From: Imbricaverruca yamaguchii
Taxonomy: Eukaryota > Arthropoda > Thecostraca > Neoverrucidae
NCBI GenBank assembly: GCA_034440575.1
Contig: JAOTOL010001227.1
Location: 124,001-188,000 of the forward strand
Reading direction: 5' to 3'
DNA length: 64,000 bases
A program made the position numbers and the translations under genes. Below, in pieces: positions 45,918 through 57,829 of this stretch; the first letter of the stretch is position 1, and every line of letters starts with the position of its first letter. Below the pieces are notes generated by a model. The model did no database searches and had not been told where the DNA came from. It saw nothing but the letters and a program-made list of their open reading frames with translations.

Positions 45918-46954
45918 GAATGGGTACGTGAATGCCGGCTGTATCAGTGGGCCATTATCGACAGCCCTGATTGAAAGTGTCGCACTCCCTGGGGAGGTAG
46001 AGCTATTTACCGACGTTGGTCATCAAGCTGTTCAGGCCGCCCGACGTCCGACAAGGTGAATTATGTGTCTGGGCGTCAAGAAATACAACAGCGAAACGCT
46101 GCTGCTAGGTATATACACAACTAGAGCCACTGCAGGGCATGTATTGCACACCTTAGTAAAGTCAAATGTATGGATATAATTGAAAGTCTCGTGGGCACAT
46201 TATTATACCAACTATGAGGATATGATGCTGCCTCATGTAGTCAGTAACTTCCATTCACAAACAAATCCAAGGTTCACAAACAAAACCACGTTTGGACATG
46301 GCCAGGGGCGTCAATTTGTATCCTTGTATGCGGGTTGCGTCCCCGCCACTGCTGATCTTGCCCCTCCTCATTTGCTCACCAGCAAAGCCCCCCCCCCCTC
46401 CCCCCAAAAAAAAAATGGAGGCTACTTTTTACGCTCACGGCAACGTCAAGTACAGAAATCATAATTTCTGTATCTGAAAACAAAGTGACGAGATCCTACG
46501 AGCTTTCGCTTCGGGAGGGGTCTAGTGCATTGACGTATGGCCTTTTATTGGTGGCGGTGCAGACACGGGCGTACATCGGTAACTGTGCTTCGGAGTCACT
46601 CTGTGTGTTGGCTAGCAGTGCATTAACCAACTTCTGGCTGTTAGCTTTGTACGGACATTCCGATTGTGCGTGTTTTGAGCCTGTGGTATACGTGCGTATG
46701 GATATGTCCTATTTCCCAAACATAATGGAGTGGGTCTCTGAAAGTATAAATACCGTGAGAGAATGGTTGCACCGTTGCTTAGCCAAAAGGGACACGTTTT
46801 TCATCTCACAAATGGCCCTAAGCACATCATAAGGGATGCAAATTTATTTTGTTAGATCTTTTGCAACTTTTTTCTTGGCATTGGAGTATTTCGGGTACTG
46901 CGCTCTGGAGGTCAAAGGTATCCCACAGATGCCACCAGTGCCCCGCACTGTGTA
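45918..46954. other. Unique sequence with a possible hAT-like fragment
   Basis: 46308-46425 (CAGGGGCGTCAATTTGTATC, a CCCCCCCCC/AAAAAAAAA run) resembles the 12.4 kb family weakly. The frame 46485-46832 is unrecognised. No gene call. Confidence 0.35.
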
Positions 46955-47235
46955 TGGAGTTCAGATACCTTGGTATGGAGTTCAGATACCTTGGTATGGA
47001 GTTCAGATACCTTGGTATGGAGTTCAGATACCTTGGTATGGAGTTCAGATACCTTGGTATGGAGTTCAGATACCTTGGTATGGAGTTCAGATACCTTGGT
47101 ATGGAGTTCAAATACCTTGGTATGGAGTTCAGATACCTTGGTATGGAGTTCAGATACCTTGGTATGGAGTTCATATACCTTGGTATAGAGTGCAGATACC
47201 TTGGTATGAAGTTCAGATACCTTGGTATGGATTGA
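46955..47235. repeat. 21-bp minisatellite
   Basis: About 13 copies of a 21-bp unit, TATGGAGTTCAGATACCTTG plus G. The heptapeptide periodicity in every frame (for example MEFRYLG) follows from 21 being divisible by three. Copies are nearly identical, with mutations concentrated at the right end, suggesting recent expansion. Confidence 0.96.
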
Positions 47236-48338
47236 TACGTCCTGCTTGTCGATTGGCCTTTGATTGAAAATCGACCACCAAAGATGAGCCGGAAGTGTCA
47301 CCTTTGTCCTCTGGTTGCTGCCAAACAGTGTCCTGAATTTAATATCTGCCCGATGGAGGGGGACATAAGTGATGTCAAAACAGCCAACTGCTGTTAAAAA
47401 AACTGTAAACATATATGGATAATGTCCAGTAATGAGTGATTTTCTGTGACTTTGCCCATGGTTCCATGACGATAATGTCAGAAGTTTCCCTGCTGCCTAG
47501 TAAAAGCAGCAGTGAAACTGTAATGCCCTACGGCCACTAACGCTTTTAAAGACCAAAAGCTCACTCATAGCCTGCACTAAGAAATAGTAAAAATGGTACT
47601 GGATGGTATCAAGAAGAAAATAAGTGCAGTCAAACAATTATCACTAAGTGTGGGTCTCCACTCATAAATACGAATTTCAAGACGCTGCTGGTCACCGGAG
47701 TGCCCCTGGTGCACCTGTGTGATCTCTAGGAATGCCACCTCCGTCCGTCTGGTGTTTCAGAATGCCACAATTACCGGCCAATTTACGCAGGGCGCGCCAA
47801 GTTCCCAGCGGGTCCGGTTACGCATAGGTAAATATTATTGTTGGATATTTTCGCACGGCGAGCGGAAGGGCGGAACGTAAGAAACAGACCGGAACATGGC
47901 GATCACCTCAACAGTCCAGAGCACATGTCACGAGTCTGAACGATGTAGAATGGTGCATGTGGCGAGGCATGCTGTCCTCCCAGAAATGGAGAGGGAGCGG
48001 GCCTCAGAGTTACAGAAACGGCTTGTCAACAGGTTATTTCCAGGGACAAGGTGGTTAGCGCAGAGTTTTACTGTATCGCGAGGAGCTCTGCTCCATACGT
48101 AGAAACTGCAAATAAGCTTCAGCATGGTGCAGTCCCATCACGGAGAGCTGAAGAGTCTGTGGGTCAACTACGAGTACCTTGTGAGGATCTCTGAAATGCA
48201 CCCATCCCCTTCTTCCCCACCCAGAACGAGCAGCAACAAACGATGCGATGGAGTGGCATTCCTGTACAGCAGGGTGGCTGGAAGCATAAATTGTTCTAGA
48301 AGCGCTTAGGATTGTGAAGTTCATGGTGCCTATGGATG
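47236..48338. other. Unique sequence
   Basis: No gene recognised; frames below 135 codons on both strands without known motifs. Confidence 0.4.
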
Positions 48339-49200
48339 TTAACCCGTCCCGTCTCGGGGGGTCTTCAACTGCCCCCTCCCCCTTCAGGTTTGTCGCGGAT
48401 AGCTGACGAACGGCGCGCGGCAGCGCGACAAAATTTGGTATACCTCTTCCCACATCAATTTGACATGTTGATTCGAAATTTTTAGGTCAGGTCATCAAGG
48501 GTCAACGAGTTAGTCAAGGTCAAGTGAGGTCACCTCCAAAAAAGTTCAACCAGTCGTCACGCTTTAACAGATACAGATATTTTAATGAAACTTTCAGCGT
48601 ATGCTTATCTTTAAGGATGCAACAAAGCGTACGAGTTGAATTTTTCTCTTTTTTTCGTTTTTGACTACATATAAATTTTGCTTATTTGCCAAATTGCAAT
48701 TCAAATACAGGATTCTGGCTCAAGTAAGCATTTTTCATTAGGGCAAGTTGACTTCCAACAACGTTTCTCGATCTGCTCTATCCATTGGGAAATGAAAATT
48801 AAAGAAAAGTTGAAAGCTCAAAATTCTGAAATTTTGAATAAAATATAATTTTTTTTTTTTTGGGGGGGGGGACAAAAAATTATAGCCCTGGTCGACGTCG
48901 CTGTTCTTTTCGTATTCCAAATAAGTTTTTTTTTAACATATCCCAAAATGAACTTCCCAGAGTCAAAAAAATAATGTAAGTCGTGAAAAGTCGTGAAAAT
49001 CTAGCCCCCTGGTGACATCACTTTTAGGGAAAAATTGTTTTGGAGGGTGGATCCGGACCCTACTCGTCGAGCGCTTTCCGATGACACCTCTTTCGTTTTC
49101 GTGCGATGCTTAGTTTGGGATTTAGAGGGGGTCTTCAACAGCCCCCCCCCTCCCCAAATACGGGGTGGGAGGATTTGACCGGAAAGACGGCGCGGGTTAA
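48339..49200 (+). mobile_element. TTAA-flanked piggyBac-like MITE, copy 2
   Basis: 862 bp from TTAA to TTAA, collinear with copy 1. Left end CCCGTCCCGTCTCGGGGGG; right end read inward CCCGCGCCGTCTTTCC. Hairpins GGGGGGTCTTCAACTGCCCC and GGGGGTCTTCAACAGCCCCC. The interior shares AGTCAAGGTCAAGTGAGG, AGTCGTGAAAAGTCGTGAAA and CGATGACACCTCTTTCGTTT with copy 1. No coding capacity, so mobilisation would require a transposase from elsewhere. Confidence 0.87.
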
Positions 49201-50255
49201 TAGACAGGTGAGATAGTTTTTAGCTCCAACAAAAATTCCGTATCGATCGCCTCAACGCGCATTTTTGAAGAACGATTTTTTGTGGTGCTACTCAAGCTTG
49301 TGTAGTTGAAATCGTCACCTTTCTCTCCAGCCCTGACGATTTAGAACTACGTACCCCATAGACACGAACCAAAAGTCAGCTCATGGCTTGCTACTAAACC
49401 ACATGAAATATTGAAGTCATCAGTTGGCGACTGAGCGTCAGGTTAATGGTCAAATGTGAGCACAAAATGTGAATTTTTAATCGAAGTCTCGAGTTTTTAA
49501 AATACATATATTCAACATGTTAGAACAAATTAGTGCATGGATGATCTTTGCATTTGGGGAGCAACAACGGGCACCAAGTGCTACGTTTAAGCCTATGTGG
49601 AAGGTACAAATAAATTAATCAATACAAATAGTTAATCAGAAGTCATAAAATTTTCAAGACGGCTAAAGTTCGGCAGTTTGGCAGTAGAGAGTGGCGGTGA
49701 CGTTATGACTCGTCACGAGACCGCGGCAGGACCTCGCGCCGACACGTCAGTTCACGCGACATCAACAGCGCTGCGGCAGCTTCAAGCCCGAACGGCCGGT
49801 GAGAGTCCGGCGTCAGTGCTGAGTGGGCCGGAGGCTGATGGCATCGCCGCGGGACGTGACCGGCGGGTCAGGGGTCACGTCCGTGGCGGGTGGGTTCCCA
49901 CGCCAGAGTCGGAGTCGGGAGATGACGGCCGGCGGCACCTCTGGACGGCTACCGGTGCACGCTCCAGTGGTCGTACTCGGCGGCCGAGTATTGCCCGCTA
50001 ATTACGCCACCCTGACGTTCAGCCTCACGCAGACGACACGGACGAAAGGCTCGCCGGAAAGTGGCGCGGTAATCGCTCCATCCCAACTGCCGCATAGCTT
50101 CGCCCATATTTTCCATTAGGAGCTCGTCGAGTTAATTAATCCAAGCCCCTTCAGCCATCTCAAAGTTAGTGGCGTTTGACACACACCAGCAGTTATTGCA
50201 TGCAAGGACGTGACTGTTTGTTCTATTTAGCTGGACGATGCATCAGAGTATTTTA
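49201..50255. other. Unique sequence with a CpG-rich block
   Basis: 49690-50060 is CpG-dense. No gene recognised. Confidence 0.35.
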
Positions 50256-50485
50256 GATTTAACTCAGACCCCCAGGAACTCCCACATTCTCCTCACTGTG
50301 GGTATGGAGGACTATGTACCTAGACTTAACCCAGAAACCCCAGAAAGCTTCCTCATCCACACCACTTTAGGCGTGGAGAAGGGGACCACATACATATATT
50401 TAACCCAGAGACCCCAGAGAGTGTCCTTATCCTCGCCACTGTGGGTGTGGGGAGGGGCAGTAGGACCACGTATCTATGTTTCCTA
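50256..50485. repeat. ~67-74-bp triplication
   Basis: Three diverged copies of a unit with TTAACCCAGAGACCCCAGA, CACTGTGGGTGTGGGGAGG and ACCACATA; AACYCAGA at 50261, 50328 and 50402. Confidence 0.85.
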
Positions 50486-50709
50486 AGACTAATACATCCA
50501 ATGCATGGGATCTAAGCTCATCGTGATGGGGCCATTCAATACAACAACAAGCAAAAATCACTGTTCTTTCTTACACGAGTAAACACTGAATGACTAACGG
50601 AGGCAGGCGAGTCCAATGGCGGATATACACCATGTTTCCACGTCAGCGACTTCCCTCAAGAGTACAGCTTCCCACGCTGTAAGGCACGCGCTTACCGCAT
50701 ACACTAAAC
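50486..50709. other. Unique sequence
   Basis: Short single-copy spacer; nothing recognised. Confidence 0.4.
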
Positions 50710-52785
50710 ATCCCGATGGCGTGATGATGCCGTGGAGGCAGCAGTCCTCCCACACCGCAGTGTGACGCTCCCATCCTCCGCTCGGTGGGGTGGGGGCGCG
50801 ATGTCCGTCCGTTCGTCAGTCTGTGGGTGTGACGCTGCCCCTCCGCTCTGCAGATGTGCGTCGTTCGTACGTCTGTCGGGGTGCGCGCTCCTCGCTCTGC
50901 AGATGTCCGTCCGTTCGTCTCCTGTGGTGGCTGCCCCGGGGGGGCCTCCGCTGCGTGTCGTCCGTTCGTGTCCTGTCGGGTGTGACGCTGCCTCTCCGCT
51001 CTGGTGTCGTCCGTTCGTGCGTCCTGTCGGGTGTGACGCTGCTTCTCCGCTCTGCGTGTCGTCCGTTGTGTCCTGTCGGGTGTGAGCTGCCTCCTCCGCT
51101 CTGCAGTGTGTCCGTTCGTCCAGCCTGTCGGGTGTGACGCTGCCCCTCCGCTCTGCAGTGTGCGTCCGTTCGTCAGTCTGTCGGGTGTGCGCTGCCCCTC
51201 CGCTTGCGGGGGTGGGGGTGCGGCGTGTCGTCCGTTCGTGTTGTGGGTGTGCGCTGCCTCCTCGCTTGGTGTCGTCCGTTCGTCGTCCTGTCGGGTGTGC
51301 GTGTTTCCGCTCTGCGTGTCGTCCGTTCGTCGTCCTGTCGGGTTGCGCTGCCATCCTCCGCTCCGCAGATGTCCGTCCGTTCGTCACAGTCCTGTCGGAG
51401 TGTGACGTTGCCATCCTCCGCTCTGCAGATGTGCGTCCGTTCGTCACAGTCCTGTCGGAGTGTGACGCTGCCATCCTCCGCTCTGCAGATGTCCGTCCGT
51501 TCGTACATTCCTGTCGGAGTATGACGCTGCCATCCTCCGTTCCGCAGATGTCCGTCCGTTCGTCACAGTCCTGTCGGAGTGTGACGCTGCCATCCTCCGC
51601 TCTGCAGATGTCCGTCCGTTCGTCACAGTCCTGTCGGAGTGTGACGCTGCCATCCTCCGCTCTGCAGATGTCCGTCCGTTCGTCACAGTCCTGTCGGAGT
51701 GTGACGCTGCTATCCTCCGCTCTGCAGATGTCCGTCCGTTCGTACAGTCCTGTCGGAGTTGACGCTGCCACCTCCGTTCCGCGTGTCCGTCCGTTCGTAG
51801 TCCTGTCGGGTGTGACGCTGCCACCTCCGCTCTGCGTGTCCGTCCGTTCGTCACGTCCTGTCGGAGTGTGACGGTGCCACTCCGCTCGCGTGTCGTCCGT
51901 TGTCGCCTGTCGGGTGTGACGCTGCCACCTCCGCTCGTGCGTCGTTGTGGTTGCTCCCGTTCCGTGTGTCTGGGTGTGGCTCCTCCGCTCTGCGTGTCGT
52001 CCGTTGTCCGTCCTGTCGGGTGTGGCGCCCCTCCGCCTGCGTGTGTCCGTTCGTCGTCCTGTCGTGTGACGCGCATTCGCTCTGCGTGTCGTCGTTGTGT
52101 TGTCGGGTGTGCGCTGCCTCCTCCGCTCTGCGTGTCGTCCGTTCGTCGTCCTGTCGGGTGTGACGTGCTCTCCGCTCTGGGTGCGTCCGTTGTGTCCTGT
52201 CGGGTGTGACGCTGCATCCTCCGCTCTGCGTGTCGTCCGTTGTCTGTGGGCGCGGTGTGTGGGCTGTGTGGCTTCCTCCGCTTGCTGTCGTGTTGTGCTG
52301 GCCGGGGGTGGGGTGCGAGTGTGCGCTCCATTCCTCGCAGATGTCGTCCGTTCGTCACATCTGCGGAGTGTGACGCTGCCATCCTCCGCTCCGCAGATGT
52401 CGTCCGTTCGTCATTCGTGTCGAGTGTGACGCTCCATCCTCCGCTCTGCAGATGTCCGTCCGTTCGTCACATTCCTGTCGGAGTGTGACGGTGCCATCCT
52501 CCGCTCTGCAGATGTGCGTCCGTTCGTCACAGTCCTGTCGGAGTGTGACGCTGCCATCCTCCGCTCTGCAGATGTCCGTCCGTTCGTCACAGTCCTGTCG
52601 GAGTATGACGCTGCCATCCTCCGCTCTGCAGATGTCCGTCCGTTCGTCACAGTCCTGTCGGAGTGTGACGGTGCCATCCTCCGCTCTGCAGATGTGCGTC
52701 CGTTCGTCACAGTCCTGTCGGAGTGTGACGGTGCCATCCTCCGCTCTGCAGATGTGCGTCCGTTCGTCACATTCCTGTGCGCCAA
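50710..52785. repeat. 60-bp minisatellite with an eroded, A-poor core
   Basis: Clean 60-bp units (51360-51770 and 52440-52785) contain TCTGCAGATGTCCGTCCGTT, CGTCACAGTCCTGTCGGAGT and GTGACGCTGCCATCCTCCGC. Units from about 50940 to 51350 and 51770 to 52370 are shortened to about 50 bp, mainly by loss of adenines (GCAGATG to GCGTG, TCACAGTC to TCGTC, GGAGTG to GGGTG, CCATCC to CCTCC). Cysteine- and serine-rich frames are by-products. Confidence 0.95.
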
Positions 52786-53195
52786 TTTTCAGCCGGTCGA
52801 CCGTTGCCGCCGACAGCGTGCTACATAAATCTCCTGCTGCCGTCGTTTGCCACGGCAGCGCATACGCTGGTCGGCTAATTGCATGAATGCGATGCAATAC
52901 GCACCTGCAGATGTCCCGCGCCGCTTTGGGATGCAAACGAGCGTGGTATGGAGCTTTCAGCGCGGTACCGCCGGCTGTCATGTATTAATTCGCCAGTGTC
53001 GGGCCGGCTTTCTGCCGACGCCCCTCGGGGTGGGAGCGAGTCGTAGCCAGCCGCCCCTGCCCCGGGGCGCGCAAAAAATCACCGCCGTCCCTTTTCACCG
53101 CAGAACTGAATCGGCGCCGACTTTGCCAGCAGCCACCCGTGTGGGAAAGTTCGTGGCGTGCAGGGGCCGTGAGCGCAGAGTCTCTGGGACGCCCT
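52786..53195. other. CpG-rich unique sequence
   Basis: Single-copy DNA between two arrays; no gene recognised. Confidence 0.4.
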
Positions 53196-53840
53196 CGGGG
53201 ACCGACCTCGGGGAGCACCCTCGGGGAGCACCATCGGGGAGCACCCTCGGGGACCGACCTCGGGGACCGACCTCGGGGACCGCCCTCGGGGACCGACCTC
53301 GGGGAGCGCCCTCGGGGACCGACCTCGGGGACCGCCATCGGGGAGCACCCTCAGGGACCGCCATCGGGGACCGTCCTCGGGGACCGCCCTCGGGGACCGC
53401 CCTCGGGGACCGCCCTCGGGGACCGACCTCGGGGAGCACCCTCGGGGAGCACCCTCGGGGAGCACACTCGGGGAGCACCCTCTGGGACCGCCCTCGGGGA
53501 GCACCCTCGGGGACCGCCCTCTGGGACCGCCATCGGGGAGCACCCTCGGGGACCGCCCTCGGGGAGCACCCTCGGGGAGCACCCTCGGGGAGCACCCTCG
53601 GGGACCGACCTCGGGGACCGACCTCGGGGACCGCCCTCGGGGAGCACCCTCGGGGAGCACCCTCGGGGAGCACCCTCGGGGACCGCCCTCGGGGAGCACC
53701 CTCGGGGAGCACCCTCGGGGAGCACCTTCGGGGAGCACCCTCGGGGACCGACCTCGGGGAGCACCCTCGGGGAGCACCCTCGGGGAGCACCCTCGGGGAC
53801 CGCCCTCGGGGACCGCCCTCGGGGACCGACCTCGTGAACC
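53196..53840. repeat. 13-bp CTCGGGGAGCACC / CTCGGGGACCGMC minisatellite
   Basis: About 50 copies of a 13-bp unit in two main subtypes, CTCGGGGAGCACC and CTCGGGGACCGCC/GAC, arranged without a simple higher-order pattern. GGGG recurs every 13 bp for about 640 bp. All six frames are largely open, with repeats such as SGTALGDRPRG or VLPEGAPRGCS. Confidence 0.97.
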
Positions 53841-55109
53841 ACACGTAGCCGTTCATCTCGACAGCCTTCATGAGACTGAGACGACCCACGCAGTCGCCGG
53901 GCCTCAGGGCACACAAGCCGAGTGTCATGATGGCATGACTACGTGACCTACAATTGGCTGGTGTGTCTTTACCTCGTGCCGGATGAACCGGTTCCGTTTA
54001 AGTTCGCCATAAGCTACTTTCCACGAGCAAAAAAAAAATGTTTGAACTTCAAAGGGAATACTGTGGAGAAACTTCCTGAATGTTCTAATTCGAAAATCAT
54101 ACGATCAGTATATTTCTCAGTGAAAATTACAACATGAAGCTGTGCAACAAAAAGTTGTTACAGTTGAAAAGCGTGGCGGTCGGGCTAGTCGACCAGGGCC
54201 TGGCTACACAGACGAGCTTTTTCCTTGCATGCACGCGAGAATACTTGCATATTGTGTTTGCTCAGACTTAGCCCTCGCTGGAACCTATCTGGCCGTGTTA
54301 TGGTTCTGAGTTTTAAATCGGAATAATAGTCATTCAGTGCATGCACGATATATGGGACTAGCACTGTCACCTTAACACAGGATAGTTCCTCAGAGTCGAC
54401 CAAGAAGACGCGATATATAATGGTAGGCGTTACGTTCCATTGCCATAGTCATATTTATCGTGGCTAGGATAATGGTTTGGTACTATCTTTGTGATGTCTT
54501 CATCTGCTTCATGTTGTGGTTCCTTCACGTTCCCCATGCTTCGCTTAATCTCAAAGGAAATGGTCACACGGTGAACCGAAAAAAAATCAACTAGTGCTGG
54601 TGAGATGTCAGCTTTATGCTGTCGTCCTTGGCGGAGGATATGAACGTCTGGATCGGCTTGCGCGCCGTGGCCGACCTCGGAAGCGTTCACAAACCGCCGC
54701 AGAGAGCAGCTGCTTCACCGCCGACGCCATCATTCAGAAATTGCATTTTGTCAATGCGTAATTTTCACCAAACTCTTCCCAGAACGCTATTGTTGGAATG
54801 GCAGTAACTCAGGGGCATGAGGATTCCGGCAGAAACCGATCTTTTCACAACAATTGATGGAGATGAATTTGTATACATAAACAGGCTGAATAATGGACGA
54901 AATAGAAGCGAACGTGTCACACGCCAATTTCGATTGAGATGTATGTTGGGAAACGTCAGAATACGTTTGAAGTCAGCGAATGGGTAGGAATGCGAGCGAT
55001 TTCAAATGCGGGTGGTTATCTCTCGGTGGGTTCACAGCAAATTTTCATTCCGCGCGGCATTTCTCCGCGCCAGCTGAAACGTTTCACATGATTATAGCTG
55101 GACACGGTA
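53841..55109. other. Unique sequence
   Basis: AT-richer single-copy DNA; no gene recognised. Confidence 0.4.
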
Positions 55110-56355
55110 CAGTGGCGGCAGGAGACTGCAGACCGACTGGTGTCAAAGCAACAGACGGCAGGAGACTGTAGGGCGACTGGTGTCAAAGCAACAGGTGGCA
55201 GGAGACTGTAGAGCGACTGGTGTCAAAGCAACAGGCGGCAGGAGACTGTAGGGCGACTGGTGTCAAAGCAACAGGGGGCAGGAGACTGTAGGGCGACTGG
55301 TGTCAAGGCAACAGGCGGCAGGAGACTGTAGGGCGACTGGTGTCAAAGCAACAGGGGGCAGGAGACTGTAGGGCGACTGGTGTCAAAGCAACAGGGGGCA
55401 GGAGGCTGTAGGGCGACTGGTGTCAAAGCAACAGGGGGCAGGAGACTGTAGGGCGACTGGTGTCAAGGCAACAGGGGGCAGGATCCTGTAGAGCGACTGG
55501 TTTCAAAGCAACAGGGGGCAGGAGGCTGTAAGGCGACTGGTGTCAAAGCAACAGACGGCAGGAGACTGTAGGGCGACTGGTGTCAAAGCAACACACGGCA
55601 GGAGACTACAGGTCGACTGGTGTCAAAGCAACAGGGGGCAGGAGGCTGTAGGGCGACTGGTGTCAAAGCAACAGACGGCAGGAGACTGTAGGGCGACTGG
55701 TGTCAAAGCAACAGACGGCAGGAGACTGTAGAGCGACTGGTGTCAAAGCAACAGACGGCAGGAGACTGTAGAGCGACTGGTGTCAAACAGGCGGCAGGAG
55801 ACTGTAGAGCGACTGGTGTCAAAGCAACAGGGGGCAGGAGACTGTAGGGCGACTGGTGTCAAAGCAACAGACGGCAGGAGACTGTAGAGCGACTGGTGTC
55901 AAAGCAACAGGGGGCAGGAGACTGTAGGGCGACTGGTGTCAAAGCAACAGACGGCAGGAGACTGTAGGGCGACTGGTGTCAAGGCAACAGGGGGAAGGAG
56001 GCTGTAGGGCGACTGGTGTCAAGGCAACAGGGGGCAGGAGGCTACAGGGCGACTGGTGTCAAAGCAACAGGGGGCAGGAGGCTACAGGGCGACTGGTGTC
56101 AAAGCAACAGGGGGCAGGAGGCTGTAGGGCGACTGGTGTCAAAGCAACAGGGGGCAGGAGGCTACAGGGCGACTGGTGTCAAAGCAACAGGGGGCAGGAG
56201 ACTGTAGGGCGATTGGTGTCAAAGCAACAGACGGCAGGATACTGTAGGGCGACTGGTGTCAAAGCAACAGGGGGCAGGAGACTGTAGGGCGACTGGTGTC
56301 AAAGCAACAGGGGGCAGGAGGCTACAGGGCGACTGGTGTCAAGGCAACAGGCGCG
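55110..56355. repeat. 40-bp minisatellite
   Basis: About 31 copies of a 40-bp unit, GCAACAGGGGGCAGGAGACT followed by GTAGGGCGACTGGTGTCAAA. Variants are GACGGCAGG, GGAGGCTACAGG and TCAAGGCA. Length is very constant; one unit (about 55785) lacks AGCAA. No variable spacers, so it is not CRISPR-like. Confidence 0.97.
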
Positions 56356-56359
56356 GCCA

Positions 56360-56525
56360 ACACATTCAACCGACACACTCAGCCGACACGTTCAGTCGGC
56401 ACATTCAACCGACACATTCAGCCGACACACTCAGCCGACACATTCAGCCGACACATTCAGCCGACACACTCAGCCGACACACTCAGCCGACACACTCAGC
56501 CGACACACTCAGCCGACATGTTCAG
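56360..56525. repeat. 13-bp CACACTCAGCCGA minisatellite
   Basis: About 12 copies of CACACTCAGCCGA/CACATTCAGCCGA, directly abutting the 40-bp array. Confidence 0.95.
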
Positions 56526-57187
56526 AATGGAACTGGCCGTGTGCAGGATGCATGACTTACAAAGGGGAAATATTTTAATAGGGTGTGACCTGGACGTGAT
56601 TGCGAATGTCTAAGTGCAAAGGCAGAAGCAGCTAATTACATGGGGAGGGAGACAAAACGGCCGTGGTGATAACGAAATGCTTCCATTTCGATAACGAATT
56701 CCTTTCCATTTCTACAAAACGGCCGTGGTGAACACGTGTCCATTTCTGAAAACTCCCCGAATTTTGAGTTGTCTCAAGAGAGAATGAGCGGAGTTAATGT
56801 GCTATCTACAAAATAAGTCTTCAATTAAAAATATATATACCTCAATATAGGAGTTAGTGCCATGGAAAGAAAAGGAGACAGGATGCACTAAGAAATATAG
56901 AAGGGCAATGAGATTAGCAATTCCATAAACATGCTGGACGAAATTATTCTTGATCTGCGAAAAGCGGCATGTTCGTTGAATTTTTCTTGCATGCAGGAGT
57001 GCAGAAGCAGACTTGCTACATATCAGTATGAGTCTAAGTTCTAGCGTTCATCATTTGGCTGGTTCTCAATCATGCTTAACTGAAGTTTCCGATTATTTGC
57101 TATTATTTGCTCAATTATTTGGAAATCGTTGATCTTCGAACTGCTCTGCAGATACACCGATTAATTAATAATTAATAATAATTTGCC
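56526..57187. other. Unique AT-rich sequence
   Basis: Contains a local duplication of AAAACGGCCGTGGTGA (about 56654 and 56717). No gene recognised. Confidence 0.4.
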
Positions 57188-57544
57188 GCCCCGGTAGCTC
57201 AGTTGGTTAGAGCGCTGGCCTGCACCGGTCTCCCCTATATTGGCAACACAGGGTTCGAGCCGCTTCGCGCGCTCGCATTTAGCCCCCGGCCGGGAGTGTC
57301 AGTTGGCAACTAGCCCGATAAGGCCGGGGACGAGCTACCGGGCGGCCGTGTCGGTGCATTGGCGGCACGTTAAACTTTCGGTCTGAATTCTGCCGTTGAA
57401 CTGGAATTAATGGATTGGGTGGTGGGGCCAGGGTTCACGCAACAAGCTCTGCTTAGCAATAGAACCCTGGTTCCTCAAGCCACCCCAGCAACAATTCGGA
57501 TTAAATTTATTTTAAAAAAAAAACATTAAAAAAAAAAAAAAAAA
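57188..57544 (+). mobile_element. tRNA-derived SINE, type 3
   Basis: Head GCCCCGGTAGCTCAGTTGGT and TTAGAGCGCTGGCCTG (A-box) and a GGGTTCGAGCC B-box, separated by extra sequence. The body (GCGGCACGTTAAACTTTCGG, GTCTGAATTCTGCCGTTGAA) contains an inverted pair CCAGGGTTC/GAACCCTGG (57429 and 57464). The tail is poly-A, with a 3' poly-A run to 57544. The tRNA-like head could not fold into a full acceptor stem, so this is a retroposon. Confidence 0.85.
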
Positions 57545-57742
57545 TAGAGGGTCCAAATATGTGTACTAATAGATTAGGCCCATAACACCCCATGCGCTTT
57601 CCATCCCTCCGTCTCAATTACCAGCGACAGAACGAGGGCGAGGAAACCACAATCTCCTCAGTCGGTAGCAAGGCTGGCGGCGACATGTTCTCGGATGGAG
57701 TGCGGTAGGCATTACAGAATGATGTGCATTCAATGTGTACAT

Positions 57743-57743
57743 A

Positions 57744-57802
<59 letters not shown>
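57743..57802. repeat. (TA)n microsatellite
   Basis: About 58 bp of TA dinucleotides. Confidence 0.98.
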
Positions 57803-57829
57803 GTAATGGGCTCCTGGACTAGTGGTGTG

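Noticed and set aside
52847..53848. 333-codon frame with Gly/Arg/Ser repeats
   Set aside because: Encoded by the 13-bp array; frames on both strands are open. Not a collagen-like or silk-like gene.
55110..56355. CRISPR-like regularity of the 40-bp array
   Set aside because: There are no variable spacers; the whole unit is repeated. The window is eukaryotic in character.
57188..57260. True tRNA gene
   Set aside because: A- and B-boxes are present but the acceptor stem does not pair and extra sequence separates the boxes; it continues into a SINE body. The same holds for the heads at 25753, 25991, 32079, 42988 and 37862 (minus).
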